From Hemerocallis citrina (lineage: Eukaryota; Streptophyta; Magnoliopsida; Asparagales; Asphodelaceae), in the NCBI GenBank assembly GCA_017893485.1, contig CM030363.1, positions 178,820,935-178,884,934 on the forward strand: 64,000 bases of DNA, written 5' to 3'. Under the pieces are notes generated by a model, which saw only the letters and a list, made by a program, of their open reading frames with translations, searched no databases and was not told the DNA's origin. Below, piece by piece: positions 55,691 through 64,000 of this stretch. Position 1 is the first letter of the stretch. Each line of letters opens with the position of its first letter. Position numbers and translations under genes: made by a program.

Positions 55691-56290
55691 CAGTGTTTGT
55701 TGTTCTGAGCTTACAAAATTTGAAACTTCATGCCCAGCTTCTGTTTGTCTTGAGCATACACAATTTGATACTTAATGTCCAGTTTCGAAGAGTTCATTTT
55801 CTGTTTGTTCCGAGTTAACAAAATTTGATACTTCATGATGTGTTTCTGTTTGTTCTGGGTTTACCAAATTTGGTACTACATGCTCTGTTTGTGTTTGTTA
55901 TGAGCTTACAAAATTTGATACTTCAGACTCTGTTTGTGTTATTTATGAGCTTACAAAATTACACACTTCATGCTCTGTTTCTGTTTGTTCTGAGCTAACA
56001 AAATTTGACACTACATGCTCTGTTTGTGTTTGTACTGAGTTTACAAAATTTGATACTTCATGATCTGTTTGTGTTAGTTCTAAGCTTACAAACTTTGACA
56101 CTTCATGCTCTGTTTTTGTTTGTTATGAGCTTACAAACATTTGATACTTCATTATCTGTTTCTGTTTGTTCTGAGCTACTTGTTTCTCAGTTTCTGTTTT
56201 TTCTGAGCTAACAAATTTTGAACTTCATGTTCAGCCTCTGTTTTTCTGAGCCTACTATATTTGCTGAATGATTTTTTGTGTTCTGAGCTA
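55691..56290 (-). repeat. Left arm: diverged 45-bp units, inverted
   Basis: About a dozen variants of tctgtttgtgtttgttctga and gcttacaaaatttgatactt, which is the reverse complement of the unit in the right arm. Heavily diverged. The ORF here (56005) is repeat translation. Confidence 0.8.
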
Positions 56291-56707
56291 TGTTTAATGA
56301 GCTATGTTTAATTTTGATTTCAGGTTGATTTCAGCATGAAGTGCTTCTTGGAGCTATAGAATACTGGATTACGCTAAAAGTTGATATTTGGAGCAAACTA
56401 AAATTGTGTTTTTGTTAACACTATACAAAACAAAGTATATATTAGGAGCAACAATAAGTTGTATACTTTCAGTATTTGTAAAGTTTTTCATATACCTGTG
56501 CGTTATTGAACATTGTATTACGTTGTAAAGTTTTTGTTAAGTTTCAGTTTTTTGTAAAATGTCAGATGTCAAGAATATTTGTTACGTTGTAAAATTTTTG
56601 TAAAGTATTACCTTACAATTCTATGAAGATCGAAATTCTTTCACATATTTAGTTCATTATTGTTTTGGTGTCATGATCGAAATTCTGTGATTGTTTTGGT
56701 TTATTAC
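56291..56707. other. Spacer between the opposite-facing repeat arms
   Basis: AT-rich, no gene recognised. ttgtaaagtttttgttaag-like segments repeat locally (56475-56610). Confidence 0.6.
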
Positions 56708-58022
56708 GCAGCATGAAGTATCAAATTTTGTAAGCTCAGAACTAACACCACCAGAGCATGAAGTATCAAAATTTTGTAAGCTCAGAACTAACACAAACAG
56801 AGCATGAAGTATCAAATTTTGTAAGCTCAGAACTAACACAAACAGATCATGAAGTATCAAATTTTGTAAGCTCAGAACCAACACAAACAGACCATGAAGT
56901 ATGAAAAATTTGTAAGCTCAGAACTAACACAAACAGATCATGAAGTATCAAATTTTGTAAGCTCAGAACTAACACAAACAGAGCATGAAGTATCAAAATT
57001 TTGTAAGCTCAGAACTAACACAAACAGAGCATGAAGTATGAAAATTTTGTAAGCTCAGAACCAACACAAACAGATCATGAAGTATCAAATTTTGTAAGCT
57101 CAGAACTAACACCACCAGAGCATGAAGTATCAAAATTTTGTAAGCTCAGAACTAACACAAACAGAGTATGAAGTATCAAATTTTGTAAGCTCAGAACTAA
57201 CACAAACAGATCATGAAGTATCAAATTCTGTAAGCTCAGAACCAACACAAACAGAGCATGAAGTATGAAAAATTTGTAAGCTCAGAACTAACACAAACAG
57301 ATCATGAAGTATCAAATTTTGTAAGCTCAGAACTAACACAAACAGATCATGAAGTATCAAATTTTGTAAGCTCAGAACTAACACAAACAGAGCATGAAAT
57401 ATCAAAATTTTGTAAGCTCAGAACTAACACAAACAGAGCATGAAGTATGAAAATTTTGTAAGCTCAGAACCAACACAAATAGATCATGAAGTATCAAATT
57501 TTGTAAGCTCAGAACCAACACAAACAGATCATGAAGTATCAAATTTTGTAAGCTCAGAACTAACACAAACAGATCATGAAGTATCAAATTTTGTAAGCTC
57601 AGAACTAACACAAACAGAGCATGAAGTATCAAAATTTTGTAAGCTCAGAACCAACACAAACAGAGCATGAAGTATGAAAATTTTGTAAGCTCAGAACCAA
57701 CACAAACAGATCATGAAGTATCAAATTTTGTAAGCTCAGAACTAACACAACAAGATCATGAAGTATCAAATTTCGTATTCTCAGAACCAACACAAACAGA
57801 GCATGAAGTATGAAAATTTTGTGAGCTCAGAACTAACAAACAGACATGAAGTATCAAATTTTGTAAGCTCAGAACTAACACAAATAGATCATGAAGTATC
57901 AAATTTTGTAAGCTCAGAACTAACACATACAGACCATGAAGTATCAAATTTTGTAAGCTCAGAACTAACACAAACAGAGCATGAAGTATCAAAATTTTGT
58001 AAGCTCAGAACTAACACAAACA
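56708..58022 (+). repeat. Right arm: homogeneous 45-bp minisatellite, about 29 copies
   Basis: Unit aactaacacaaacagatcat then gaagtatcaaattttgtaag and ctcag; 45 or 46 bp depending on an extra A. Copies are nearly identical, with gatcat/gagcat and taaca/caaca variants in a semi-regular pattern. The unit is 15 codons, so long frames run through it, but the 46-bp copies shift the frame, so it is not a coding repeat. Confidence 0.92.
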
Positions 58023-58025
58023 GAG

Positions 58026-58615
58026 TGATATGGCTAAAAATAGGATTAAATCGGGACCGTTCACATCGGAGACGAATCTTAAAGCTCAGGGGTAAAACGG
58101 TAATTTCACCTACTGACGGGTCTGAAATGGGAACTGGGTCTTTATTCAAAGCCCAATAACCTATAAACGGATCCACATCAATTGGGTACGGGTTCCAACC
58201 CGCTGCACACCCGGTCCAGCAAGATAAAATCAAGGTCCCTGATTAAATCTTAATCAACGGCCCTGATTCACATCTATCTTTTCACTGGGAGTTAGGGATT
58301 ACATTCCTTATCTATACACAGGAATTACATGCCTAATCTAATCCCTGAGATGCCTATAAATACCCCCCCATCCATCTCCATTAAGAGGTAATCAATCTTT
58401 TGCCAATTTACGCTCTTTCATAATCACTTCTGGTTACTGACTTGAGCGTCGGAGGGTGCGTCGCCGGGATCCATCCCGGTGTCTCGCACTTTTTGCAGGT
58501 GAACGGCGGGAGTCAACGGTCAAGCTCCGGCAGAACAGGTTAGGTTTGCTATTCAGGTTTTCCAAGAACTCACAAATTCTATCTGTTTACCCCCACACCA
58601 GATTTAGCAGTAACA
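58026..58615 (+). repeat. 5' LTR of the gag-only Tat element
   Basis: 590 bp. Shares with the first Tat LTR the start, ttcacctact-type and ggatccacatc/ggatccacacc stretches, the TATA region, gagcgtcggagggtgc, ggtgtctcgcact and actcacaaattctat ... acccccacacc, with intervening differences. So the same lineage, a different family or subfamily. Confidence 0.85.
58354..58363 (+). promoter_or_regulatory. TATA box in the gag-only element LTR
   Basis: CTATAAATAC followed by a C-run, in the same position as in the first Tat LTR. Confidence 0.7.
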
Positions 58616-58618
58616 GAT

Positions 58619-58636
58619 TGGCGTCGTCTGTGGGAA
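58619..58636 (+). other. Primer-binding site of the gag-only element
   Basis: TGGCGTCGTCTGTGGGAA, three bases after the LTR; differs from the site in the first Tat element at two positions. Confidence 0.8.
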
Positions 58637-58687
58637 ACAAACGAATAGCGGCCTCCCCTCTTCCCGTTGTTCAGATCTTCTCCAGCT

Positions 58688-58729
58688 ATGCATCCAAAAC
58701 AGAAGGGGAAGGCCGCGGTCTCCAACTGA
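58688..58729 (+). CDS. Short leader ORF in frame with gag
   Basis: ATG 72 bp after the LTR opens 13 codons (MHPKQKGKAAVSN) and stops with TGA. The first Tat element has MPPKKVRSRG at the same distance, also in frame with gag and also stopped. It could be the true gag start broken by stops (TGA here and TAA at 58862-58864) or a real leader peptide. Confidence 0.45.
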   Translation: MHPKQKGKAAVSN

Positions 58730-58894
58730 AGAACCACTTCTCTTCCTCCTCTCCCTTCTCCAGTTCAAGGTGCTTCTACTCAACAGGCCCCTCCAGGGTC
58801 TCGAGGGGCTGCCCAGGGGCGCTCCCGACAGAGTCGTCCGAAGCAACATCCTCCTCATGATTAAGTCGCGGGTCCCAATCCTTCAGTTGAATCT

Positions 58895-60394
58895 GTGGCC
58901 TCTCAAAGCCCTCCCGAGCGGGATCTTCATCAAGTGATTGCCAACCGCCAAAAGGGGGTCGACCTCAGAACTCGCCTGAATGGATGGCGAGCCTTCGGTG
59001 GAGTCCATCAACCCGAGAACTCAGGGGCTTCAAGAACCCGAACCCCCCACCGACCGAGGACTAGAAGATCCCCTCCCCCGAGGAGGCAAAGAGAGTCCCC
59101 TCAGCGTCATCGGCGGAGAACTCATTCTCCAGTAAGCCGAGCCACACATAGGGACCTCCAAGCTGGAGAGGCACTATTCACAAGGGCAGATCTTCAAGAC
59201 TTCCAAGCGACAGTCTTAAGGGCCCTCAATATTGCCCCAAAGAACGACCAGAGGCCACCTGCTCATGAGCCAACTAGGAGCCATCGCCTTCAAACTCTCA
59301 GTCCTCCTCCATCTCCAAGCTACCATCGCCGCAGCCCCAGTCCACCCTCGTACGAAGATGAGTTCTGGGGCTCGGCAAGGTATGATCAAAGAGAAGACTC
59401 GATCTTCCGCCGTCCCCACGAGATGGAGAGGTGCCTCGGCCGAATTAACAGGGAACAAGAGCAATGGGTGACAAACCTCCGTCCGAGCAGACCTCCATTC
59501 TCCTGCACCATCATGGAGGCCCCCATTCCAGAGAACTTCAAGTCGCCTCACTTCGAATCATATACCGGGGAGTCAGACCCCGCGGATCACATAGAGAGTT
59601 ATAAAACTCTCATGATGATCCACCGTGCTTCAGACGCCCTCCTCTGCAAGATCTTCCCTGCCACGCTGAAGGGGTCTTCACGAGAATGGTACTCTCGGCT
59701 CGCCCCGGCCTCCATCTTCTCATTCGATCAGTTCGAAGGGCTCTTCCTTACTTATTTTGTGAGTAGCCGTCGGACCGAGAAAACAAGTATATCTCTGGTG
59801 ACCCTCAACCAAGAAAAGGGTGAACGCCTAAGGGATTATGTTCGACGCTTCACCGCCGAAGCCCGGTCCATTCACTCCCTCAACCAGTCAGTAGCCTCTG
59901 CCGCATTCGAGCGCAACGTCACTAATGCCAACCTCAGGGCATCCCTTGCCAAGAAGCCTCCTCGGGACTTCTCAGAACTCCTACTTAGGGTGGAGAAGTA
60001 CATACAGGCGGAAGAGGCCCTGGACCCCCTTGCTCTTGAGGAGACATCTTCCGAGAACAAACGGAAGAACACAAGTGAAGAGGGGACCCAAAAATTCCAG
60101 AAGGACGGTAATGGCCAGCACCGCCCGACTCCACGTTTCGAGAAGTTCACCCCCCTCATCGCTAATATATCAGAAGTTCTTATGGAGGTGGACAAGGAAG
60201 AACTACTTCGCGCTCTCCCTAGAATGAATACCCCTGGCAAGAAGAGAAACAAGGATAAGTGGTGCCGCTTTCACAGGGACCACGGCCACGACACGGATGA
60301 TTGTCGGGCTCTCAAGGAGAAGATCGAAGAACTCATACAGCGGGGGCACCTTACCAAGTTCGTCCAAAAAGAGGGGTCCGAGCTTTCCCCCTGA
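58895..60394 (+). CDS. gag of the non-autonomous Tat element
   Basis: Open frame of about 500 codons aligned along its length with gag of the first Tat element. An Arg/Ser/Pro-rich N-terminal part (about 40-160) precedes the capsid region (about 195-345; [26 protein letters not shown]-like helices) and a zinc knuckle [14 protein letters not shown] (CX2HX4HX4C, about 465). It stops just after the knuckle, at the gag/protease boundary, with no pol frame following. The frame at 58895 opens with GTG, and the first in-frame ATG is at 59423 (codon 177). Upstream, the phase reaches the ATG at 58688 across two stops. So a complete capsid domain is open, but a full-length start is not intact. Confidence 0.8.
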   Translation: MASQSPPERDLHQVIANRQKGVDLRTRLNGWRAFGGVHQPENSGASRTRTPHRPRTRRSPPPRRQRESPQRHRRRTHSPVSRATHRDLQAGEALFTRADLQDFQATVLRALNIAPKNDQRPPAHEPTRSHRLQTLSPPPSPSYHRRSPSPPSYEDEFWGSARYDQREDSIFRRPHEMERCLGRINREQEQWVTNLRPSRPPFSCTIMEAPIPENFKSPHFESYTGESDPADHIESYKTLMMIHRASDALLCKIFPATLKGSSREWYSRLAPASIFSFDQFEGLFLTYFVSSRRTEKTSISLVTLNQEKGERLRDYVRRFTAEARSIHSLNQSVASAAFERNVTNANLRASLAKKPPRDFSELLLRVEKYIQAEEALDPLALEETSSENKRKNTSEEGTQKFQKDGNGQHRPTPRFEKFTPLIANISEVLMEVDKEELLRALPRMNTPGKKRNKDKWCRFHRDHGHDTDDCRALKEKIEELIQRGHLTKFVQKEGSELSP

Positions 60395-60577
60395 GGAGCC
60401 TACAAACGAACGGAAAGGCCCACCAAGCTTCAAGACTCAGAACCTCCCAGCTCCTCCCAAGAGGTCTTCACCTTATCGTAGAAGTAGGATTTTGATTTTC
60501 AATAAGGCTGATGCTTGTAATCCGGCCAATAGCATGTAATAATGGCTCGCCCTATTGAAGCAGCCACTTAGTTTATC

Positions 60578-60590
60578 TCAATAAAACTTT
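60578..60590 (+). terminator. Polyadenylation-type signal after gag
   Basis: caataaaact in a T-rich region about 190 bp after the gag stop. It suggests gag could be expressed as a separate message. Confidence 0.4.
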
Positions 60591-60649
60591 ACATTTTTTC
60601 ATTGAAAATTATTGCTCTTGCTTCTCTATCTTTCCGAGTCACAACTCGC

Positions 60650-61060
60650 TAAATGGTGAGTTCGGAGTCCAGCTTCTTCTACATGGCTGCTCCCGCAACT
60701 TACTAAGCTCTTTACAACGAGTTCGGAGTCCAACACTTGGCTCGATTCTGCTTCAAATAACTTGCTCGTAAGCGAGTTGGAAGTGGTTCGCCATTCGGAA
60801 TTGCTCCCACAACCGTAGAAGCCCTCTAACGACGAGTTCGGAGTCCAACACTTGGCTCGATTCTGCTTCAAATAATTTGCCGTAAGCGAGTTAGAAGTGG
60901 TTCGCCATTCGGAATTGCTCCCACAACCGTTGAAGCCCTCTAACGACGAGTTCGGAGTCCAACACTTGGCTCGACTCTGCTTCAAATTACTCGCTCATAA
61001 GCGGGTAAGAAGTGGTTCGCCATTCAGAATTGCTCTCACAACCGTTGATTCTCTCACATA
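60650..61060 (+). repeat. Tandem array of a roughly 114-bp unit downstream of gag
   Basis: gagttcggagtcca recurs at about 60658, 60719, 60834 and 60948; each full unit has aacacttggctcgattctgc, gtggttcgccattcggaatt and gctcccacaaccgt. The last two blocks match the reverse complement of the 110-bp unit of the first Tat element, in the equivalent place. Confidence 0.88.
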
Positions 61061-61089
61061 AACAGCGATTTCGGAGCTAAAGCTCTCCC

Positions 61090-61915
61090 CGATAGTTGCT
61101 CCTCACACTCGTCTCACAAATAGCTCTCTTCCAGAGCCGAGCTCTTCACTCCGCTCGCCTCCGAAGCGGACCTCTTCTCAACAAGTTCGAAGCTCACAAC
61201 TCTCTCCTAGAGTTGCTCCTCAAACTCATCTCACAAATGGCTCTCTTCCAGAGCCGAGCTCTTCACTCCGCTCGCCTCCAAAGCGGACCTCTTCTCAATG
61301 AGTTTGGAGCACAACTCTCTCATAGAGTCCCTCCTCACACTCGTCTCACCGAGCTCTTCACTCCGCTCGCCTCCGAAGCGGACCTCTTCTCAACGAGTTC
61401 GGAGCTCACAACTCTCTCCTAGAGTTGCTCCTCAAACTCATCTCACAAATGGCTCTCTTCCAGAGCCGAGCTCTTCACTCCGCTCGCCTTCGAAGCGGAC
61501 CTCTTCTCAACGAGTTTGGAGCACAACTCTCTCATAGAGTCCCTCCTCACACTCGTCTCACCGAGCTCTTCACTCCGCTCGCCTCCGAAGCAGACCTCTT
61601 CTCAACGAGTTCGGAGCTCACAACTCTCTCCTAGAGTTGCTCCTCAAACTCATCTCACAAATGGCTCTTTTCCAGAGCCGAGCTCTTCACTCCGCTCGCC
61701 TCCGAAGCGGACCTCTTCTCAACGAGTTTGGAGCACAAGTCTCTCATAGAGTCCCTCCTCACACTCGTCTCACCGAGCTCTTCACTCCGCTCGCCTCCGA
61801 AGCGGACCTCTTCTCAACGAGTTTGGAGCACAACTCTCTCATAGAGTCCCTCCTCACACTCGTCTCACAAATAGCTCTCTTCCAGAGCCGAGCTCTTCAC
61901 TCTGCTCGCCCAATC
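61090..61915 (+). repeat. Second tandem array, 212-bp compound unit
   Basis: gagttgctcctcaaactcat recurs at about 61211, 61423 and 61635. Each 212-bp unit consists of a longer and a shorter version of gagctcttcactccgctcgc ... gcggacctcttctcaacgag. Frames through it (61096, 61425, 61637) are repeat shadows. Confidence 0.88.
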
Positions 61916-62094
61916 CGACCCTCGAAAGTAAAAGAAAAAGTCTCTTGGACTTTGTAACGTAAGGGCGCGACTCTTGATCGGCTCTTGAGGCATTACGAAA
62001 GCCCAAACGACTTTGTAACCGAGCAGCAACGGTTGGCGAAAAGGCAAAACATTTCGATACAGGTCGAATAGCTCGGCACACGCGGGATCAAAAT

Positions 62095-62400
62095 CCGAGC
62101 AACTGTCGAATCCGAGCTCTTCCCTCCGCTCGGATGCCGAGCAAGTGCCGATCCGACACCAACATCAAAGGGTCTGGCTCGGATTCCGAGCAAGTGCCCA
62201 TCCGAGCCCCAAAACGGAGAAAAATCACTTTTCCCTCAACATTCGCGTAAGATTTCGATCAGACGGCTCAGATCATGCCAGCACCACTACACGACAAGAT
62301 AGTATTTTCTTGGAAACTGTGCCCGCCTCGAGATCCGCGCTGAGATCCGACGGCTCAGATCGCTCCACATCGCTCGGTATTCCGAGCCGAGCGAGTAGCG
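62095..62400 (+). repeat. R-repeat copy 1 of the gag-only element
   Basis: Contains gccgagcaagtgcc, aaaacggagaaaaatcactt, cgatcagacggctcagatc and cacgacaagatag, the reverse-strand form of the module at 11.4-18.0 kb in the first Tat element. Confidence 0.75.
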
Positions 62401-62439
62401 ATCCGAGCCGCTCGCGCCCCTTCTTCGCCCCTAGGGTCT

Positions 62440-62545
62440 TCCTAGCATATCTTACAAGGGTCTTCCTAGTACAAGGGTCTTCCTAGCACATCTTACAAGG
62501 GTCTTCCTAGCACAAGGGTCTTCCTAGCACATCTTCTCCGCCCCT
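62440..62545 (+). repeat. Short tandem repeat of gggtcttcctagcac
   Basis: About five copies of agggtcttcctagcac(atcttaca) alternating with a shorter form. Confidence 0.85.
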
Positions 62546-62819
62546 AGGAGTGGAGCTCCTCTTCCGAAATCCCCAAGACCAAAGCGCTTATCAACTCCAT
62601 GAAGACAAGAATGTTGCGGGGCTATTTTGACCATGAAGGAGGGTGAATCTTCATCCCACTCCTAAAGAGAAGTTGTAGATCTTCGAATTAGCTTCGAAAC
62701 GAGGGGTCGCGCGCCCCGATCGGACCTCCGTAGCACCGGGAAAGTGGACCGCAATACAGCTGTGCCGAATAGCTCGGAAATCCGAACCGAGCCACTCGCG
62801 CGAGGGAAAAACCGAACAC

Positions 62820-63030
62820 GAGAAACTGTCAAAATCGAATCCGAGCTCTTCCCTCCGGTTGGCCGCCGAGCAAGTGCCCATCCGAGCTCCAAAACGGAGA
62901 AAAATCACTTTTCCCTCAACATTCGTGTAAGATCTCGATTGGACGGCCCAGATCTTGCCAGCGTCGCTAAACGACAAGATAGTGTTTTCTTGGGAACTGA
63001 GCCCGTCTCGAGATTCGCACCACGATCGTG
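62820..63030 (+). repeat. R-repeat copy 2 of the gag-only element
   Basis: ccgagcaagtgcccatccga, aaaacggagaaaaatcactt, taaacgacaagatagtg and gcccgtctcgagat are in the same order as in copy 1. Confidence 0.75.
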
Positions 63031-63604
63031 ATCAACCGTCGAAATCAAGCCACATAGTTCGGATCTCCAGTCCGAGCTACTGTCCTACCAAGCTCCGAGC
63101 TCCACCAACGAGCTCCGAGCTCTATACGAGCGAGCTCAGGGAGACGAGCTCCGAGCTCTCCACGAGCGAGCTCCGAGCTCTCCGCCAACGAGCTTCACCA
63201 TGGCCAACGACGCCATCATCGACCACGCTCTGCCATGGCCGAGCTCTAGCACCCATCTTCGTCAACCTCACCCCTTCGCCGGCTCCCCTCGCATCTCCAA
63301 GCTCCACCTCCGTTGAGTGCGCCATGGTCGAGGCCTTCGCCGATCCCCATCGTCTCCGTTCCGAGCTCCTCTGTCGAGCTCCAACCTCCACCGCTGCGTC
63401 GAGCTCTCACTTCGTCGAAGCCCCCCACGTCGCCAAGCTCGCCTCCAAACGTTGTGGCTCCATGAACCCCTGCATGGGGGGTGCTCGACACGTGGAAGAC
63501 GGGGCTCGGAGACGATGGCCGGGGGTGAAGTCGAAGACGCTCGGCAGACGAAGGAGAAGAAGAAAGAACAGCGCGCTGGGAGAAAGAAAAAAAAAATTAA
63601 TTAT
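63031..63604 (+). other. GC-rich non-coding stretch with gagctc clusters
   Basis: cgagctccgagctc-type palindromes recur about six times at 63090-63200. Long frames on both strands (for example 62955-63668) are products of the high GC and repeats; no domain is seen. Confidence 0.5.
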
Positions 63605-63837
63605 TATGCCCGGTCGGCTGCCGAGCAAGTCCTCATCCGAGCTCCAAAACGAAGAAAAAAGCCCCTGAGCGACTACGACCGTTGGATCTTCCAGAAATTC
63701 GCGCTTCTGGTGATGAACGGTCCAGATCGCGCCACGTGCGCTAAACGGCAAAATAACGTTTTTTTGGGAAACGCGCCTCCTCGAGATTCATGCCGGGATC
63801 CGACGGCACAGATCGCGCCACGTGTCCAGGTAATATT
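63605..63837 (+). repeat. R-repeat copy 3 of the gag-only element
   Basis: gccgagcaagtcctcatccg, gctccaaaacgaagaaaaaa, taaacggcaaaataacg and cctcgagattcatgc; the most diverged of the three copies. Confidence 0.7.
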
Positions 63838-64000
63838 TAAGTAATTTATTTATTTATTTAATTGTTTTAATTATTTAAAAATTTCGAAAAAATAATTAAA
63901 AAATCGAAAAAAATTAATTAAAAATTCTAAAAATAATTATTAATTCAGAAAAATTATTTTTAAAATTCTGGAAAAATAATTATTAAATTAGAATAATTAA
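63838..64000 (+). other. AT-rich tail before the expected 3' LTR
   Basis: Runs of aattatttaa and ttcgaaaaaataatt. The first Tat element has comparable AT-rich sequence (about 11283-11345, continuing at 932-1261) just before its polypurine tract. The window ends inside it. Confidence 0.6.

Larger units (their letters stand above)
58026..64000 (+). mobile_element. Second Tat-lineage element: gag only, no pol, runs off the window
   Basis: Starts with an LTR related to that of the first Tat element (tgatatggctaaaaa ... gcagtaaca), then a matching primer site, a gag frame, a polyadenylation-type signal, about 114-bp tandem repeats homologous to the 110-bp repeats of the first element, a second tandem array, three R-repeat copies, and an AT-rich tail like the one that precedes the 3' LTR of the first element. 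Protease, RT, RNase H, integrase and the antisense genes are all missing. The AT-rich tail suggests the 3' LTR begins only a few hundred bases beyond 64000, for a total near 7 kb. The left flank is cagag (58021-58025); the matching duplication is outside the window. Confidence 0.85.

Noticed and set aside
56708..58022. CRISPR-like regular repeats
   Set aside because: Units are contiguous with no unique spacers, in a plant genome with many other tandem repeats.
57440..58159. Repeat protein encoded by the 45-bp units
   Set aside because: Some units are 46 bp and shift the frame; open frames exist on both strands simply because the unit lacks stops.
62955..63668. 237-codon plus-strand protein
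   Set aside because: It starts inside an R-repeat copy, is GC-rich low-complexity, and overlapping frames on the other strand are equally open; no domain is seen.

Overview
The window is repeat-rich nuclear DNA of a flowering plant. The evidence is a stack of nested plant-type LTR retrotransposons (Ty3/gypsy Tat lineage, Ty1/copia SIRE type and another copia), a PIF/Harbinger element with plant-style split genes, a FAR1-type Mutator element, Helitron ends, hAT-like and foldback MITEs, and one leucine-rich-repeat receptor-like kinase gene with a spliceosomal intron. The species cannot be named from sequence alone. Everything here was read by eye; alignments and divergences are manual.

Layout. 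1-26936: a probable copia-type solo LTR split by two insertions. The large one is a Ty3/gypsy element of the Tat lineage (331-25245, minus strand, 583-bp LTRs, target duplication acatt). It carries a gag-pol frame with two RNase H domains, 110-bp tandem repeats and an antisense (plus-strand) gene block with a spliced Transposase_28-type gene. It is itself split by a 10-kb PIF/Harbinger transposon (1262-11279, duplication tta) with intact-looking Myb/SANT and DDE genes and about 6 kb of tandem repeats. The small insertion is a 507-bp hAT-like MITE (25694-26200). 27483-32084: a decayed copia element on the minus strand (193-bp LTRs, duplication gatat) whose gag core is missing. 32605-34474: the only host gene, an LRR receptor-like pseudokinase. 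35011-46783: a decayed SIRE-type copia element (about 1-kb LTRs), split by a 3.4-kb LTR-like insertion (39829-43217, duplication caaca) that carries two tRNA-like motifs.

47088-58025: a DNA-transposon graveyard of Helitron ends, a FAR1-type Mutator pseudogene with about 250-bp terminal inverted repeats, several foldback MITEs each abutting (TA)n or (GA)n tracts, and a minisatellite in two opposite-facing arms. 58026-64000: a second, related Tat-lineage element on the plus strand, colinear with the first in LTR, primer site, gag, tandem repeats and AT-rich 3' tail, but without protease, reverse transcriptase, RNase H, integrase or the antisense genes. It looks like a gag-only non-autonomous partner; its 3' LTR lies beyond the window.

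Relative timing: the gypsy LTRs differ at about 8 of 583 positions, so the Harbinger inside it is probably younger still. The copia LTRs at 27.5/31.9 kb differ at about 9 of 193, and the SIRE LTRs at about 6% over the first 150 bp.
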